DNA of 64,000 nt from Gerris lacustris. Its lineage: Eukaryota; Arthropoda; Insecta; Hemiptera; Gerridae. A program made the translations under genes and the position numbers. The stretch covers positions 63,580,228-63,644,227 of the forward strand of contig OX578283.1 of assembly GCA_951217055.1 (NCBI GenBank). The letters are read 5' to 3'. Under the pieces are notes generated by a model, which saw only the letters and a list, made by a program, of their open reading frames with translations, was not told where the DNA came from and made no database searches. Positions within the stretch are counted from its first letter, which is position 1, and each line of letters begins with the position of its first letter. Below are positions 23,717 through 35,167 of this stretch, piece by piece.

Positions 23717-23920
23717 GTGAAATCGTTCGGCCTAACAGGTAAAATCGAATTTCTTCAGGGACGAAGGACCAATTTTAAACTTGATTTGCTCAAATTGAAG
23801 CGAGAGGAATTGAGGAAGGTGGGAGAATGGAGTTCCACGTCGGGAATCAACATAACTGACTCCACCGCCTTCTACGAAACTTTACACACTAACATTACAC
23901 TTGTTGTTATGACAAGAGAG
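23717..23920 (+). CDS. Internal exon of a kainate-type ionotropic glutamate receptor
   Basis: This 204-nt exon encodes 68 residues beginning VKSFGLTGKIEF and ending LVVMTRE. GLTG-I-F, G-RT-F-LD, LK-x-L-KVG-W and two N-glycosylation sequons (NIT twice) are in the order found at the C-terminal end of the amino-terminal (LIVBP-like) domain of kainate receptors, just before ligand-binding segment S1. That order is family knowledge; the residues are read directly. The protein would be a postsynaptic or presynaptic glutamate-gated cation channel subunit in the plasma membrane. The exon is preceded by 'catgtttcag' and followed by 'gtaact', good acceptor and donor, phase 0 at both ends. The frame stays open a little upstream (Met at 23708), but that is intron read-through. 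The following coding exon is at 63925. Exact subtype and orthology cannot be fixed from one and a half exons. Confidence 0.9.
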
Positions 23921-24173
23921 GTAACTTACATTTATAATTTTTCATAAAATTATTTTTCTTGTTTTTACATATAATTTATTTACATGCAACAACGCTAAGT
24001 AGATTTATCTCTTAAAAGAATAAAAGTATTTTAACAATTTCTTTGGTTTATCACAATATGCAAGTATTTTTCTCTACGTCCTTGACAGAGTCGTTGGATA
24101 CTTTGGTATCCTATGCAGTGCTCTTATTTTTTGAACTTTTTATATTATAAGCTTTATTTCCCTAGACGCGACT

Positions 24174-24200
24174 CCAACGATAGTCGTCCAGCGACTATCG
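24174..24200. repeat. Short perfect hairpin
   Basis: GATAGTCG and CGACTATC flank a 5-nt loop at about 24178-24198. Function unknown. Confidence 0.5.
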
Positions 24201-24339
24201 CAAAAGACTCTTTTTCTGAGTTTGCATGTTACCATTTTCCTAGCTGAGCCACTCTTAACATTCAAACTCAGCTGAGTTTGAGATTCACATCACAGTAGGT
24301 ATACGGTTTAAGGTTATACTCGTCGAGTAGTTTATCAGC

Positions 24340-24535
24340 TGCAACCAACTGCAAAGGTTTGGGCACGTAGTCAGAATGAAAAAGGAACGCTTCCCTAAAC
24401 AAGCCAAATCTTCAAGAGAGAGGTGTGAACTGGAACTGGGCTCGGTGTCTAGCGGAAGATCGGTCTGAGTAGAGATCTCTTTGTCAAACCTCTACACCTT
24501 ACGGTAAAAGAGGTCGTGATTAAGTAAGTAAGTAG
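24340..24535 (+). pseudogene. Decayed C-terminus and tail of a LINE (RTE-like)
   Basis: From 24346 one frame reads QLQRFGHVVRMKKERFPKQA, the RFGHV-RM signature typical of the end of RTE-type endonuclease/reverse-transcriptase ORFs. A stop follows, and another frame then gives AEDRS and RSLCQTSTPYGKRGRD up to about 24522. The 3' tail is (TAAG)n at 24519-24535. The frame change and internal stops show it is dead. It lies in sense orientation inside the receptor intron. Clade assignment rests on motif memory only. Confidence 0.65.
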
Positions 24536-24785
24536 TAGTCGTCTAGTTCTTCCTACGTAGTAGGAAGTCCATTCTTACTAGAACGGATAGGACGAACAAC
24601 TTGTTCGAACCTTGCAATTAGGCCATCACTTAGGCCCTTTTCACGCCCCGTGGTGAAGAGTTCCAGCTACTTCACACATCATACATTTGTACATTGTACC
24701 GCCGAAGCGAGTGGTCATTGGTGTGGTCATTTGTAAGCTAAGGTCATGGTGTGGTCATTAGTAAGCTATATAAGCGTGCGTCAAA

Positions 24786-25053
24786 GTGTGGGGGAAGAGT
24801 CCGATAAAGGGTGTCCCTCGCCCTGCTCCGTCCTCGAACCATAGATACAAATTACTCCATCATGAAACGGATCGGACCCACATCAAAGAGTGGGGGGAAA
24901 AGTCCCCATAAAGGGTGTCCCTCACCCTGCACCGTCCGCGATTCATTGATGCAAATCAGAGTATCATGGCGCGGGATCGAACCCACGACCTCGAGTTGCC
25001 TCGACTTATTGGTAGCTGAGCGAGCGCCTTAAGATGCTCGGCTACCCTGGCTC
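24786..25053 (-). mobile_element. tRNA-related SINE-like unit, partly duplicated
   Basis: On the minus strand 25053-24968 has a box A-like GTAGCCGAGCATC (near 25040), a long variable region and a box B GGGTTCGATCCC (24972-24984), an arrangement recalling tRNA-Leu. Beyond it, a segment of about 96 bp ('aaagggtgtccctc-ccctgc-ccgtcc') is present twice, at about 24790-24880 and 24888-24985; the second copy carries the box B. The acceptor stem is poor and repeats are attached, so this is a retroposon, not a tRNA gene. Confidence 0.55.
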
Positions 25054-25061
25054 CCTCGTCT

Positions 25062-26005
25062 AAGTAAGTAAGTAGTCTTTTGTCGTGTGCCTTTAATTTC
25101 AATATATATTTATTTTTTTCAATGCAACCGAATAAGAAAAAAATAGTTTGCAAGATAATGTCACAAAATGAATTAGAAGAATGGAAGAAAAAATGGTGCG
25201 AGTTAATTAAATTACTCACACCAATAATTGTTAATTAATCTCTGTCTTTTGTTTAGCTTCGACTATAATACTCTAAGAACGTCCGTACCATTATTTTAAA
25301 GTAAAGTTTAAAACATCTAACATTTATCACTTTTGAATGTTGTTTATTGTTAAGTTATAGAAGTTGTTACCTAATTCAATTCACTATTTAAAAGAAACAA
25401 CAATAAATCACGTTTTCATTTAGCAAATTTTATTTATGTTAAAACTAAAATTAAATCTCTACTTCCTTAAATTCCTTTCAATTAAATCCTTTTACCTCAA
25501 CAAAAACACAAGAAAAAACAACTTAAGTCTCCTTTTCTTTTAGAAATTTATTAATTAAACAACTTTTTATAATCAACCTCCTTTATTTTCTCTTTCACCC
25601 TTCTCTATTTTTTTTTTTTTTTGGTTTAAAAGAAAGAAATAATACAAATAATTAACTTTAATTAAAATTAGGTATTTTTTTGGGCAGAAAGGGGAGGTTG
25701 GTTAAGCAGAAAAAGGTTTGAGGTGGGATGAGATTCAAGGCCACTAAGACTTTTATTTTGTAGTCTTACGATTTATTTAAGACAATAATTAGAATTAAAT
25801 GAGCATGATTTTATTTAAATCCTGTTGTTTAATGGATTTTTTAAGGGTTTTAAATGATTAAATATTTAGTAATAAGAGAACAAAGTATAAACAAATGAAC
25901 AAAATATAGGAAATATTTATTCTTCAGAGGATGACCCTTTAAATTAAATTGATTATGCATTTATCGCAGAATTTATTCTTTTGTTTAGCAAAAAATAAAT
26001 AAAAA
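25062..26005. other. Unassigned AT-rich sequence
   Basis: A (TAAG)n scrap lies at 25062-25075 and T-rich tracts around 25600. No exon or element boundary recognised. Confidence 0.4.
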
Positions 26006-26007
26006 AA

Positions 26008-26905
26008 TACGTGTGGTGTCGTGGGACACCCACCCGGTAGGAACAAAGTTCCTTACGCTTTTCATTAAATATAATTGATAAAATCGCTGTAATAACTACG
26101 TATACATGGTGGAGTTAGAAAAGAGACAGAATTAAAAGTAACTAACTATTTGTACTAGCGGAGTTAAGGCAAAATTAAATGAAAATCTTTTTATTATCTT
26201 TGAAGCGAGCGTCTTTCAATAAATAATGTATTGTATATTGAGAAAAAAGTTAATGATAAATTTATAGTTAAAGCAGATGGTTGTAGAACGAAAAATTACT
26301 CCAATTAAAATAATAAAATATAAATCATTAACTCACAAAAACTTCTGCTTGTATCAGGTTGAAATGTTACATGCTTGTTTCAATTGTACTGTAGGTGATG
26401 TATACAAAGTTTCATTTACATCTTTACATTAGAACGTAAGATATCGGTAAAAACGTTGTTTTCTTTATTTTAATCGGTTTGGTCCGCTTTAATAAATTTA
26501 GCGATCTTTATCACTTCATAGTAGTGTCGGTGTTCGTTTTACTAAAAAAAATTATTTAAAAAGTTGTTTGTCTCATTAAATAGATGAAGTTAGAATTTTT
26601 CCCGTCCAAAAATTCCAATTTTAAATCCGAAGCTTACGTTTACGCGAGCGTTGCGCGTGAACGCTTGGGCGGATAACGTTGTCCAACGAACTTGTCCCGG
26701 ACATTGGTAAAATGAACATGTGTACATCAACTAAATCGGTGTGTCAATCGATGTGTAATTTCAACTAAATCGGTCCACTTTTACTCCAGTTATCGCCATC
26801 GGTAGATTTCGTGACGGTGATTTTGTGACGGTGATTTTGGTTTTTTTTTTTTTTATTCACTCCCGGGCTCCAGAACGTGCCATAAGGAACTTCGTTCCAA
26901 TAATC
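26008..26905 (-). mobile_element. Family E element, near-complete copy
   Basis: One end holds GTGTGGTGTCGTGGGACACC, then a hairpin GGAAC-AAA-GTTCC; the other holds 'gggctccagaacgtgcc', then the hairpin GGAAC-TTC-GTTCC. The same two ends frame the copy at 45704-46732 in the opposite orientation. The body is collinear between copies, carries no coding frame and is about 0.9 kb. Fits a non-autonomous DNA element with subterminal hairpins; superfamily unknown. Confidence 0.75.
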
Positions 26906-27069
26906 TTTTGAATTAATAAATACTAGTACAAAACAAATATATATTTTTTTAAGGTAAAAAAAAAAAAAAAAATTAAAGACTGGCTGAGCATTGATTATGA
27001 ATTATCTATATAATATGTTCCGTATAACATTTCACTAAGCATTGTTAAAGAGACACCTTAAATAGGTAT
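26906..27069. other. Unassigned sequence
   Basis: A-rich stretch at 26955-26972; nothing else seen. Confidence 0.4.
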
Positions 27070-27304
27070 TTTGCTTCCAAGCTTACCGAAGGTAACGGAA
27101 GCTATGTGATAGTAGTTAGAAGAACAAAATTTATTTCTCCAATTTTAAAAATTCCAAGACAAAAACCCGTTTCAGATATCAGGGAACATTGTTGGTTCTA
27201 TGTCTTTCTGTATGTGATTAAGAACCAACATATTCCAAAAACTACTCGTCCGATTTCATTGAAATTTGGTCATAATTAGCCCAATGTTAGTCCCATATAA
27301 GTTA
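27070..27304 (-). repeat. Family T fragment
   Basis: Reverse complement of the 3' half of T: 'ttccaagcttaccgaaggtaac', 'agctatgtgat', 'ctactcgtccgatttcattg' and 'gtcataattagcccaatgtt'. Interrupted at its inner end by the element at 27302. Confidence 0.7.
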
Positions 27305-27491
27305 AAGCCTCGTTCACACGATGACACTAATGTTGTGACATTCAATGCCGCGACATTAGTGTCGCCGAGTGTCATCGTATAAATAGTAGATGTCATGGCA
27401 CTAAACGCACTATAACTAAGACGCTGAGTGTCAAGCAGTGTCACGGCATTAAATGTCGTGACATTAGTGTCATCATGTGAACGAGGCTTAA
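27302..27491. mobile_element. 190-bp MITE with 28-bp inverted ends
   Basis: AGCCTCGTTCACACGATGAC, then ACTAATG, on the left is the inverse of CATTAGTGTCATCATGTGAA, then CGAGGCT, on the right. Internal 'gtgacatt-aatg-cg-gacattagtgtc' modules repeat the same word. The flanks offer TTAA on both sides with a one-base offset, compatible with a TTAA target. It sits inside a family T fragment. Confidence 0.8.
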
Positions 27492-27769
27492 GTTAGATCT
27501 TAATGGAAATAAATTGATTCTTAACCCTTAAATGCTAATGTTAGTTGAATCGACGAGCACAGTTTGAACCTTAAACTTTTACGCTCGTATGCGATGGTGA
27601 TGGGTACCCCATCCTTCTGCAGTGCTTGCACTGGTTAGTAACACACCTGCTAGTGTAGCGGTAGTAGTCCTTTTGAGCATACACTCGTTTTCTGGCAAAT
27701 TCCCGTCAAAGCTACTTCTTCGATTTGACTAACATTTAGTAATAGACTTGGGAATTAATTGGTCATCGA

Positions 27770-27945
27770 ATGAGCCTAACGCCTGGGAAAATGGGCCTGC
27801 GGTAAGGAGTAATAGGCCTAGGGGTGAGGGGCAATGGGCCTAGGGTAATTGGCCTTGGGCCAGAGACCAATGGCCGATAATCTGGGGTCTGGAGCACTTA
27901 GCAAAGGGCCTAGGGCTTTTGGCCTGGGGTATGGGACCTGGTGCA
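27770..27945 (+). repeat. Degenerate GGCCTAGGG-type repeat
   Basis: Irregular reiteration of 'aatgggcct', 'ggcctagggg' and 'ggcctagggtaattggcctt', G-rich against its surroundings. No fixed period. Confidence 0.6.
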
Positions 27946-28339
27946 TTAATGTTCACTCAATTTCAGATTTTTCTGATGTTCCTCCTAAGTTATTTGTCGT
28001 AAAAAGTTTGTATTTCTCACTAAAAGATGTAACAAAGAGTTCTTAATAGTTTTCTCTTTATAAAAGTGTAGTTTCAACCCAAAAAATGTATTTTCTGTAT
28101 ATGTTAGTCGAATCGACGAAGGTTTAGTAATACCAGCCATCCAATTACCATTAGCATTTAAGGGTTACACATGTTCAAACATGTTTGCTGATTGTATGCC
28201 TCTTTGTCTCTCTTCTCAATACTAACAGCAAATCAGTTCGCCAATACATCGTTATAATATCTTTGAATATTATTCCTTTCACTAATAACAGATTAGTGTA
28301 TAATACCTTTGTTTGTGATTCCTTGTGCCTAAAACAGTT

Positions 28340-28480
28340 AATTGTCAAAGTGAAATATCTTTGTCAAAACGTTTTTAAGTTGTGTATCCCTTTGCGAGAC
28401 AGTAGTCAGTGTTTAGCAGCAGTTGCGTATCCCTTTGCGTGACTGTAATAAGTTTGTTGCATTAGTTGTGTATTCCTTTG
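28340..28480 (+). repeat. Degenerate tandem repeat of about 57 bp
   Basis: 'gttgtgtatccctttgcgaga' recurs as 'gttgcgtatccctttgcgtga' and 'gttgtgtattcctttgctgta' at spacings of about 52-58 bp. Confidence 0.6.
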
Positions 28481-29125
28481 CTGTACTATCTTTATACTCA
28501 AAAGGCTGTGCTTTGTTATGCATTGGGTATAAGGCAATGATGATAATTTGATTGAACGTTAATTTACACTAGCTTTATCATGGCTTCTCTGTTCTTCACA
28601 GTTTGTAATTGTAAGTTAATTGGGTTTTACATTGCAAACATCAGTAAATGTTTGGTTAAATTGCTTTTTGATAATCTTAGACAATTAGTGGTTTTAGATT
28701 AATATAATAGATATAAATGAAATGGGCACTCTCTTGATTATTAACAATAAAGACATTACGCATAGTTCAGATCTAAATTATGCCGGGAATAATTTAGAAT
28801 CCTATCAATAATCTAGGTAAATAAGTTAATTTATTAGAAACTCTAACCATTCAATCCCTGGATTTTACTTTCCAGTATAGTATACATATATATATATAGA
28901 GAGAGAGTATTGTAGTGGCGTGAAAAATCAATTTTGTAACGTTAATGGACCTATCTTCGGTTTCAGGTCCTCAGAGTATAAATAAATATGTTGTGCGTGA
29001 AGTCTCACGTATAAAGGGTTTCGTTGGTATTGTGAACATGAAATTAGTTAGAATAAGCTTGGGAAGGGGAGGCAAGTTTTTTACAAAATGGCATGAACAA
29101 TTAAACACTTTCCTCAAGTGTTATA
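28481..29125. other. Unassigned AT-rich sequence
   Basis: No exon or repeat boundary supported; a short (TA)n/(GA)n lies near 28886-28908. Confidence 0.4.
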
Positions 29126-29129
29126 ATAT

Positions 29130-29345
29130 AATGATATGTGTTATGACCAGAGATCTGGGTTCAATTCTCGGTCTGCTCCCCCCCCCCCCCCCGCCGCTCG
29201 TTGATCGCGCTATTTCTACAAGTGTCGTCAATGAGCGCGCTGTACTGCCCTTTCCTACCCTGCGTCCTTTTTCTAGATATTCACGCGGTCTACAATATTT
29301 TTGGGTTTATACTGCCATTGTAGGCACTGATGATGGCCGACACGC
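29130..29345 (+). mobile_element. SINE-like element related to 60430-60640
   Basis: Contains 'gaccagagatctgggttcaa' and 'ttctcgg' (box B-like), a run of 15 C at 29178-29192, then 'ctatttctacaagtgtcg', 'tactgccctttcctac' and 'cacgcggtct', all in the order seen on the minus strand at 60640-60430. The 5S-like part is largely eroded here. Confidence 0.6.
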
Positions 29346-29780
29346 TGAAAGCTAGTTTTGAGGCTTAACCCTCTTCTATAAACGTACGGGTTGAATCCGA
29401 CCCGAGTAACAAATAAATGTGCATTTCTCATCTTCCCTTTCCTTTAGGGCCACAGGGCTTTAGGTACCCTTCCAATCAGTCATAACGAAAGCTTGGACCA
29501 ACCATCATCAAATTAGGAAAGTATCATCTTTGCTTAAGTCGCTCTTCCTCTAGTTAGGTCCGGATATGACCCATGTTTATTATAATGTTCCTAATTTATA
29601 CAAAAATTCGATATTGTTTCCGACTTCTATTTTCTGGAAACATGGTGTTCAGGAGTTCAAAATTGTCCTTCATCTCAATAGATGAAATATAGGTGGAATT
29701 AAGGTGGCAGCGAGAACAATTTGATGAAAAATTAGACTACGAAATCAACGAGATAGCCTCAGAATTTGATCATGGTGTGC

Positions 29781-30441
29781 TCAAGTATGTGCTAGTCAGC
29801 ACACATCGAGGGTCCTTAGGCATCACTGTATTGTATAAGTAGTACCCTATTGATAGTGCTTTTTAAAATGCTAAAATGCCTACATTGAACTATCCTATAT
29901 GGGTCTGATATTCTCAAAACACATAACAAACTTCTGATAAAGTATTTTTTGCCACTGAACCGGACTATAAACATATAAATACATCGAAAAGAGCATAATT
30001 ATAAAAAAAAACTTATTTTGTCAATAATTTTTTTTTTTTTTTTTTTCAAATTTTCAAAAAAGTGGTATCTTTACTTTTGGTTGAAGAATGTTCAATAATT
30101 TTTTCAGATTTGTTGTACTTTACATAAACAAGATAGAAGGGGGACACTTTTCACACCCACTTTAGACTTGCCTACGCTCGTCCTGTCAAAGCTTATAACC
30201 CCCCACGGTTCCAAAAAAAAAAAAAAAAAATTTTTTACGCTTAAGTTTTTTTTAAAAATATTTTTTTAAAGTCGCTATATGTTTAAAATGTGTGGGAAGG
30301 TACTATGCACATACATGCCAAATTTCAAAGTGATCGGACGAAAGGTGTAGTCGTGAGAGCAGGTGACAGACGGACGGACGAACATACAGACACACGCAGG
30401 AAAATATAAGGGTCCTTGGTTTTGCCTACGGACCCAAAAGG
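29781..30441 (+). mobile_element. Family P element, copy 1
   Basis: Begins with a hairpin (GTGCT-AGTC-AGCAC) and 'gagggtccttaggcat', ends 'ggttttgcctacggaccc'. The outer 'agggtccgtaggc' motif is inverted at the two ends. The body matches 31986-32697, 36030-37255 and 37600-38103. No coding frame. Confidence 0.75.
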
Positions 30442-30444
30442 AAT

Positions 30445-31085
30445 GCATAGGTGAACAAAATATCATTTTTCACCATTTCTATCTTTAATTTCTAAAAGCT
30501 TCATGTTTAATTAATTAACTAAAGTTAGTTATTAACAACTATTGAAATTTTAAACTATTGTAATTTTTGTTCTATTATAACATTTCCTAGCATAACAAAC
30601 AATAGTTTAACCTTCTATAAATAACATTTTTCCTTTCTGCATTAGATATGCAATATGCATTTCAGTATTTTACATTTAAATATTTAGCTTAAAGTAGATT
30701 ATAGATATAGTTCCAGTATAGTGATAAGACTCGCAAATATCTACGAAAATTTAAATTCTCCGGTTAAGCTCGTGTCTTTAAGTTTTCCACTCCTCACGTT
30801 TAGCTTCAAGTACTTTGAAGCATCTTATGTTCACTTAGAATGCTAGGGTGTGGCTGATACCTGATGTGCATTTTACATAAGCTTATGCAAGGTTTTTTGG
30901 TGAATATGATTATTTTCCTTTGATCCCCCCCCCCCCCCCCATTTCTTTATCTAAGGTGTCTTCATAATCTTAATAACATTTAGCTATTGCCATTTTTCGC
31001 TTCTATTCTATTTCAAGAATACATTGAAGTCAGCACCTTTGTAATTGAAATGTGTCAATAGTCGATGAATCTTTAGGTGTGAAAA
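30445..31085. other. Unassigned AT-rich sequence with a C16 run
   Basis: Poly-C at 30925-30940. Nothing else recognised. Confidence 0.4.
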
Positions 31086-31098
31086 TTAAAACATAAAT

Positions 31099-31510
31099 CC
31101 CGTAATCATAAGGTCATTATCAGTCTTTATTTCTAAAATGATAAAATAATCAGTTACATTGATGTATTATGTTTATATAAGCTAATTCTGTTTAAAATTA
31201 GCTGCAATGTTTAAAATTTAATTTTAAAATCCAATAATAGAACTTAAATAAATTAATAGTGTGTATAAATAAATTAATATAGTGGTATATTAACGCTCTC
31301 TTATAGAGATAGAGAATGATTTTCATTGTACATCAATTTTGTAAGTATTACCTTCAACATCAATCATGTGATCATAATCGTTATTATTAATTTTCAACAT
31401 AATTAGCTTATATAAACTAAACATAAGACATCAATCTAACTGATTATAATATCATTTTAGAAATAAAGACTGATGATCTTGACTTGATGATGATCTTGTG
31501 ATTACGGGTC
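31099..31510. repeat. Fold-back element with arms of about 95-120 bp
   Basis: 'cccgtaatcataaggtcatt', 'atcagtctttatttctaaaa' and 'tatataagctaatt' on the left recur as reverse complement on the right (31392-31507: 'aattagcttatata', 'ttttagaaataaagactgat', 'gattacggg'). The centre is about 200 bp of AT-rich DNA. Confidence 0.8.
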
Positions 31511-31985
31511 GAAACTTATTTTTTTTTTTTTTTTATAATATAAATAAGTAAAATTATTTATACTTACTTATTTCTTTAAAACTCTTTAAAGAGCTTTGAA
31601 AGACCAGAGCTGTGATTTTTTAATTGTTTCTTTGTTAAATTTTGTTGATTGTTTTTTTAATTTAGTTGAATGTTTAGAAAGGAAAATTGTTTTTTTATTT
31701 TAAAGATGGATGAGTTATTTATGTTTGTGCAATAAAGAATTAGGCTGATATTAATGTTTGGACTTGGGATATTGTCATATTGTCCTTCATAGGATGGATA
31801 GGTTTAGGAGATTTGGGTGCATAAGCATTTTAAAATTGACGTTATTTTTTCAAAACAAAATGATTAGTTCTTTGCAAATGTAAATGATGCTTGATAATGA
31901 CTCAAGTAAGATTCAAAATATAGCAAAGAAAATGAGGTAGGAGAGTTTTTTTATACATTCCTTTTGACAGACCATCAAAAACATA

Positions 31986-32697
31986 CTTTTTAGGGTCCGT
32001 AGGCAAAACCAAGGACCCTTATATTTTCCTGCGTGTGTCTGTCCGTCCGTCCTCTCGCGTGCTCTCACGGCTACACCTTTCGTCCGATCACTTTGAAATT
32101 TGGCATGTATGTGTCTTGTACCTATCCCACATATTTTAAGAATATAGCGACTTAAAAAAATATTATTCAAAAAAATTAGGGTAAAAAAACTTAAGGGTTA
32201 ATTTTTTTTTTTTTTCGACACCGTGAGGGGTATCATATGAAAGGGTACGTCGAGCTGATTACAAAAATATATAATTATTTGGTTATAACTTTGATTGGGC
32301 GAGCGTAGGCAAGTTTGAAGTGGGTGTGAAACGTGTCCCCCCCTTCTATCTCGCTTACGTGAAGTACAAAAAATCTGAAAAAATTCCTGAACATTCTTCG
32401 ACCAAAAGTAAAGATACCACTTTTTGGAAATTTCGAAAAAAATATTATTTTATTTTTTATTGACAAAATACTTTTTTATAATTATGTGGTCTTTTCGATG
32501 TATTTATATGGTTGTAGTCCGGTTCAGTGGCAGTCACAAGTTTGTTTATGTGTTTTGAGAATATCAGACCCATAGGATAGTTCAAAGTAAGCTTTTTAGC
32601 ATATTAAAAAACACCATCAATAGGGTACTACTTAAACTATACAGGGTTGCCTACGGACCCTCGCTGTGTGCTGACTATCACACACTTGACCTGTTTA
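31986..32697 (-). mobile_element. Family P element, copy 2
   Basis: 'agggtccgtaggcaaaacc' at 31992 and 'gcctacggaccct' to 32661 are inverted ends, followed by the outer hairpin 'gtgtgctgactatcacacac'. Collinear in reverse with copy 1. Confidence 0.8.
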
Positions 32698-32699
32698 TT

Positions 32700-33300
32700 T
32701 CAATTTTAGTTGAATATCCAGTGGAACTTTAAAGGTATTAAACACGATAATTAGACGGTCGAGATGTTACAGACATGAGACTTGTCAAGTTTACTGTGAC
32801 TAACGATGACCGCAAGAGATTTGACCACAGTTGAGATATTCACTTTGCTAATCTTCAGCTCCTTTGTCTGCGGTCTAGTTACAGCCTCTGTGTAGCTTAA
32901 TGTTTGACCGTCCGGTGTGAGACCGTAATTCAGCGTGGGTTCGAGTCTCAGGCAGATGAGAAACGTTTCACACTCATATTTACACGAGTGGACGTGTTAA
33001 GTGATCTACATTCTGTACTGTAATTACCTCAAGTGTCAATTTATCTACAGTGTTTCTCCTAGTTCCGCTCAAAAATATTATGTAATATGGTTAAACCCGA
33101 AGAATCAGTTTATTCATATTTTTTCTAACACGTCGAACATTTGTGCTGTGTTCATTGTTTGTATCCAATGTGAAAACAAATAAAATAATTGTTTTTAAAA
33201 ATGAAGATTGATTATAATATTGATTTATTTATTAAAAGATTGATGCAGAAGCCAAGATTAATGTAATCTCAGGAACTCAAAGGCAAAGGCAGCCTCTTAA
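32700..33300. other. Unassigned sequence
   Basis: No gene, RNA or repeat boundary supported. Confidence 0.4.
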
Positions 33301-33302
33301 CA

Positions 33303-33813
33303 GCACGTCCCTTTAACAGTGGCCTTAAGTGAAGCTTTGCCTGTGCACATCCCCTTAACAGTGGCGTCAAGTAATGCACGTCCCTTTAACGGTGGCCTTA
33401 AGTGAAGCTTTGCCTGTGCACATCCCCTTAACAGTGGCGTCAAGTAATGCACGTCCCTTTAACGGTGGCCTTAAGTGAAGCTTTGCCTGTGCACATCCCC
33501 TTAACAGTGGCGTCAATTAATGCACGTCCCTTTAGCGGTGTCCTAAAGTGAAGCTTTGCCTGTGCACATCCCCTTAACAGTGGTGTCAAGTAATGCACGT
33601 CCCTTTAACGTTGGCCTAAAGTGAAGCTTTGCCTGTACACATCCCCTTAACAGTGGCGTCAAGTAATGCACGTCCCTTTAACGTTGGCCTAAAGTGAAGC
33701 TTTGCCTGTGCACATCCCCTTAACAGTGGCGTCAAGTAATGCACGTCCCTTTAACGGTGGCCTAAAGTAAAGCTTTGCCTGTGCACATCCCCTTAACAGT
33801 GGCGTGAAATCTG
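33303..33813 (+). repeat. 73-bp tandem array, seven units
   Basis: GCACGTCCCTTTAACG starts at 33303, 33376, 33449, 33522, 33595, 33668 and 33741, an exact 73-bp period with few substitutions. Each unit is itself an imperfect duplication: 'gcacgtccctttaacggtgg' resembles 'gcacatccccttaacagtgg' about 41 bp later. Confidence 0.95.
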
Positions 33814-34526
33814 GCCTTTCTTACTTATGTAGAAATAAAAACTATGCTTCGTACAAAATTTCAATCAGTCCGGGAGTAATTTGTAATCCTAGCAATAATA
33901 ATCAGTTGGGTTTTTTCCTTTTTTTTTATGAACCGATTCTTACTTCCATGTTTTGGTGAGGTCTTCTGCTGATAAACTGCTTAAAAGTAGCTTGTTTGAC
34001 GTAATCTTTGTTACTTACTTACTGCTTATATGAAGCATATTTGATGACACCTTTTTTGCTGATGTTCTGCTAATATGTTGCTTGTTGGAATGCTGCCCTT
34101 TTGACTTTTCTGACGGACGGTTGGTAATTTTAATAAATTGCTGGCAAGTCCGAATCAAACCATGGGATTAAACATAATTTTTTCACCAGGATTTAAACCA
34201 CTATACATTTTCTATAAAAAGCAATTTATATATTTGTGTTTCATTACGTTTGTTTGCACACGAATTTTCAATTAGTGCATTCTCTTAATTAACTCTTTTA
34301 CCTGAGCCCTCAGCTTCATAACAACTTTACTTCATATTTCTCCATTTATATGTCATTGACAAATCATTATTCTTCTAATTCTTGAAACAGAATATGAACT
34401 CCCCATTTATTTTTCCTATCCACGATGTTTATCAATTTTATATGTTGTATGAATTCACTGCTTTTATGAATAATAATTTTACTAAAACATATCCTACGTA
34501 ATAGTCGTTTTACGTATATATTCTTA

Positions 34527-34531
<5 letters not shown>
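33814..34531. other. Unassigned AT-rich sequence
   Basis: Nothing recognised. Confidence 0.4.
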
Positions 34532-34611
<80 letters not shown>

Positions 34612-34620
34612 GTGTGTGTG
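34532..34620. repeat. (TA)n microsatellite passing into (TG)n
   Basis: About 78 bp of TA followed by TGTGTGTGTG. The Tyr-Ile frames here are artefacts. Confidence 0.97.
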
Positions 34621-35167
34621 GGTAAATTCACGTAGACTACTTATTAACTTATAATTGTTTTCAATAAAGGATTTCTTTTCATTTTTAATATTAGAGTTTT
34701 TCATTCGCTATTTCTCATCTCTTCATTTTCTAATTCTATTGTAATCCGGAAAAATAATATATTTCGAGAGGTCTATTAAAAGGAATTGTTTTTATGAAAA
34801 AAAAAGTCTTCAGAAAAATACAATTTTTATCATCTTTCGGATTCTTTTATTTCATGTTGATATTCCGACTTAAAAGACAAAAATAATTAAAGCTTTATCT
34901 CTTCTAACATCGTACTTTCTCATAAATCTTCTTCTTTCTCTTCGAAGAGGAAATAAAAAAAGACACTTGACCTTAATATGAAAAAAAACAGAATTGTAAA
35001 AGACTCAGATGTCTTGGAAATGAAAATGAGATAGAAAACAAACATTTTATAACAGTTTTAGAAGAGAAATTTCAATGTGAATATTACATATCACATTTAG
35101 TTTTAAAATAAGCAATTTGTACAAAAACAAATAAGGAGGATGTTGTGTGTAACCATATTTTACTATT
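34621..35167. other. Unassigned AT-rich sequence
   Basis: Nothing recognised. Confidence 0.4.

Noticed and set aside
24968..25053. Functional tRNA gene
   Set aside because: Box A and B are present but the acceptor stem is poor and the unit is repeat-associated; likewise the box B at 8030.
28945..29160. Additional receptor exon within the 40 kb intron
   Set aside because: The flanking exons already join without missing residues, and the sequence shows no glutamate-receptor motif.
28945..29355. 136-codon protein gene
   Set aside because: Runs through a poly-C tract into a SINE-like repeat; the Pro run is the homopolymer.
33303..33813. CRISPR-like array
   Set aside because: The whole 73-bp unit repeats with no unique spacers, and the genome is eukaryotic; the same holds for 4975-5690.
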